A stretch of DNA of 64,000 nt from Pseudomonas sp. (lineage in GTDB: Bacteria > Pseudomonadota > Gammaproteobacteria > Pseudomonadales > Pseudomonadaceae): positions 28,642 through 92,641 of the forward strand of contig NZ_JASLAW010000199.1 of NCBI RefSeq assembly GCF_030147005.1, written 5' to 3'. Numbering within the stretch: position 1 is the first letter of the stretch; every line of letters starts with the position of its first letter. Under the pieces are notes generated by a model. The model made no database searches. It was not told the DNA's origin and saw nothing but the letters and a program-made list of their open reading frames with translations. A program made the position numbers and the translations under genes. Positions 63,731 through 64,000 of the stretch are shown piece after piece.

Positions 63731-63945
63731 AATGCGGGAGCGGGCTTGCCCTAATGCCAGTCAGTTAAGACAGAACCGGTCCCTGTGGCGAGGGAGCTTG
63801 CTCCCGCTGGACTGCGTAGCAGTCCCATTTTTGGGGCCGCTTCGCGCCCCAACGGGAGAAAGCTCCCTCGCCACAGGTCGCAGGTTTTTCTGCTTTAGCG
63901 CTTAACTGACCGGCATTAGGGCTTGCCCGCGAAAGCGGCCCTGAA
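63731..63945. repeat. REP interrupted by a MITE-like insertion
   Basis: AATGCGGGAGCGGGCTTGCCC (63731-63751) resumes as GGGCTTGCCCGCGAAAGCGG from 63919. Removing 63752-63928 restores one continuous REP. The 10 bp GGGCTTGCCC is present on both sides. Confidence 0.8.
63752..63918. mobile_element. MITE-like element, 167 bp
   Basis: Terminal inverted repeats TAATGCCAGTCAGTTAAG (63752-63769) and CTTAACTGACCGGCATTA (63901-63918) match at 17 of 18 positions, flanked by the 10 bp direct repeat GGGCTTGCCC (63742-63751 and 63919-63928). It encodes nothing. It carries a palindromic core (63782-63877) of the same family as the repeat at 13106-13198. It would need a transposase supplied elsewhere. Confidence 0.75.
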
Positions 63946-64000
63946 ATCACCACTGTGGCCGGTGCGACCCCAATTCCCCGGCCGGCACATCCCACTGCAG

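Noticed and set aside
21622..63945. Recurrent GCGGGCTTGCTCGCGAA units as a possible CRISPR array
   Set aside because: Units are dispersed in single intergenic spots as inverted pairs, not tandem with regular spacers, and no cas gene is present. They are REP/REPIN elements.

Overview
This window reads as chromosome of a Pseudomonas of the fluorescens group. The basis is the mvaT-sbcB-purU neighbourhood, an OprD-family porin, the tol-pal cluster in Pseudomonas order, an arcDABC operon, a GcsR-like regulator next to gcvH, and many copies of the fluorescens-type REP sequence (core GAGCGGGCTTGCTCGCGAA). Base composition and codon use look uniform. I see no transposase, integrase, prophage or CRISPR array. 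Almost everything is core genome; the less ordinary material is in the spacers.

Layout. 1-6620 (minus): one tightly packed operon RDD - SpoIIM-like - DUF4129 - DUF4350 - MoxR ATPase - DUF58, the last gene cut by the window edge. 6788-9875: sbcB, mvaT (minus) and purU. 9992-12955 (minus): a three-gene envelope-type cluster of GT4 glycosyltransferase, polysaccharide deacetylase and flippase-like membrane protein. 13209-15098 (minus): a dCache chemoreceptor. 15303-22694: HerA-like ATPase, dciA (minus), secA, argJ and a Nudix/ThiE-like fusion. 22821-26402 (minus): PduO-type adenosyltransferase, sensor kinase and panE-like reductase. 26526-27991: yajQ and mscS. 28195-29478 (minus): OprD-family porin. 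30220-33349: HIT protein, slyX, a membrane-anchored cold-shock protein (minus), dps, a ribbon-helix-helix protein and an FmdB-like zinc ribbon.

33458-44978 (plus) is a long housekeeping run: aspS, yebC, ruvCAB, ybgC-tolQRAB-pal-cpoB and queE, followed by tRNA-Lys(TTT). 45671-48318 holds an SRPBCC protein, nadA, an RDD protein (minus) and a small cold-shock protein (minus). 48713-56464 (minus) is a glycine/serine catabolic locus: gcsR, gcvH, gcvP, sdaA, gcvT. A GG-N10-GC sigma-54 promoter and three GcsR-like palindromes lie in front of gcvH. 56584-61811 (minus) is the arginine deiminase operon arcD-arcA-arcB-arcC plus a DUF5064 gene. A second arcD paralog (62212-63639) is transcribed divergently from it.

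The signals I rate highest are: (1) a cluster of interleaved perfect inverted repeats at 29883-30020 that can form an H-type pseudoknot, in a 741 bp spacer with no gene; (2) a nested repeat at the right end, where a 167 bp MITE-like element with 18 bp terminal inverted repeats and a 10 bp target duplication has inserted into a REP and itself carries another palindromic repeat; (3) the sigma-54/GcsR control region of gcvHP; and (4) apparent losses against the P. aeruginosa gene order as I recall it (glyA inside the gcv locus, queC after queE, and a response regulator near the sensor kinase). I did not find a clearly new multi-gene system. The MoxR operon and the GT4-deacetylase-flippase cluster are the least understood gene sets here.
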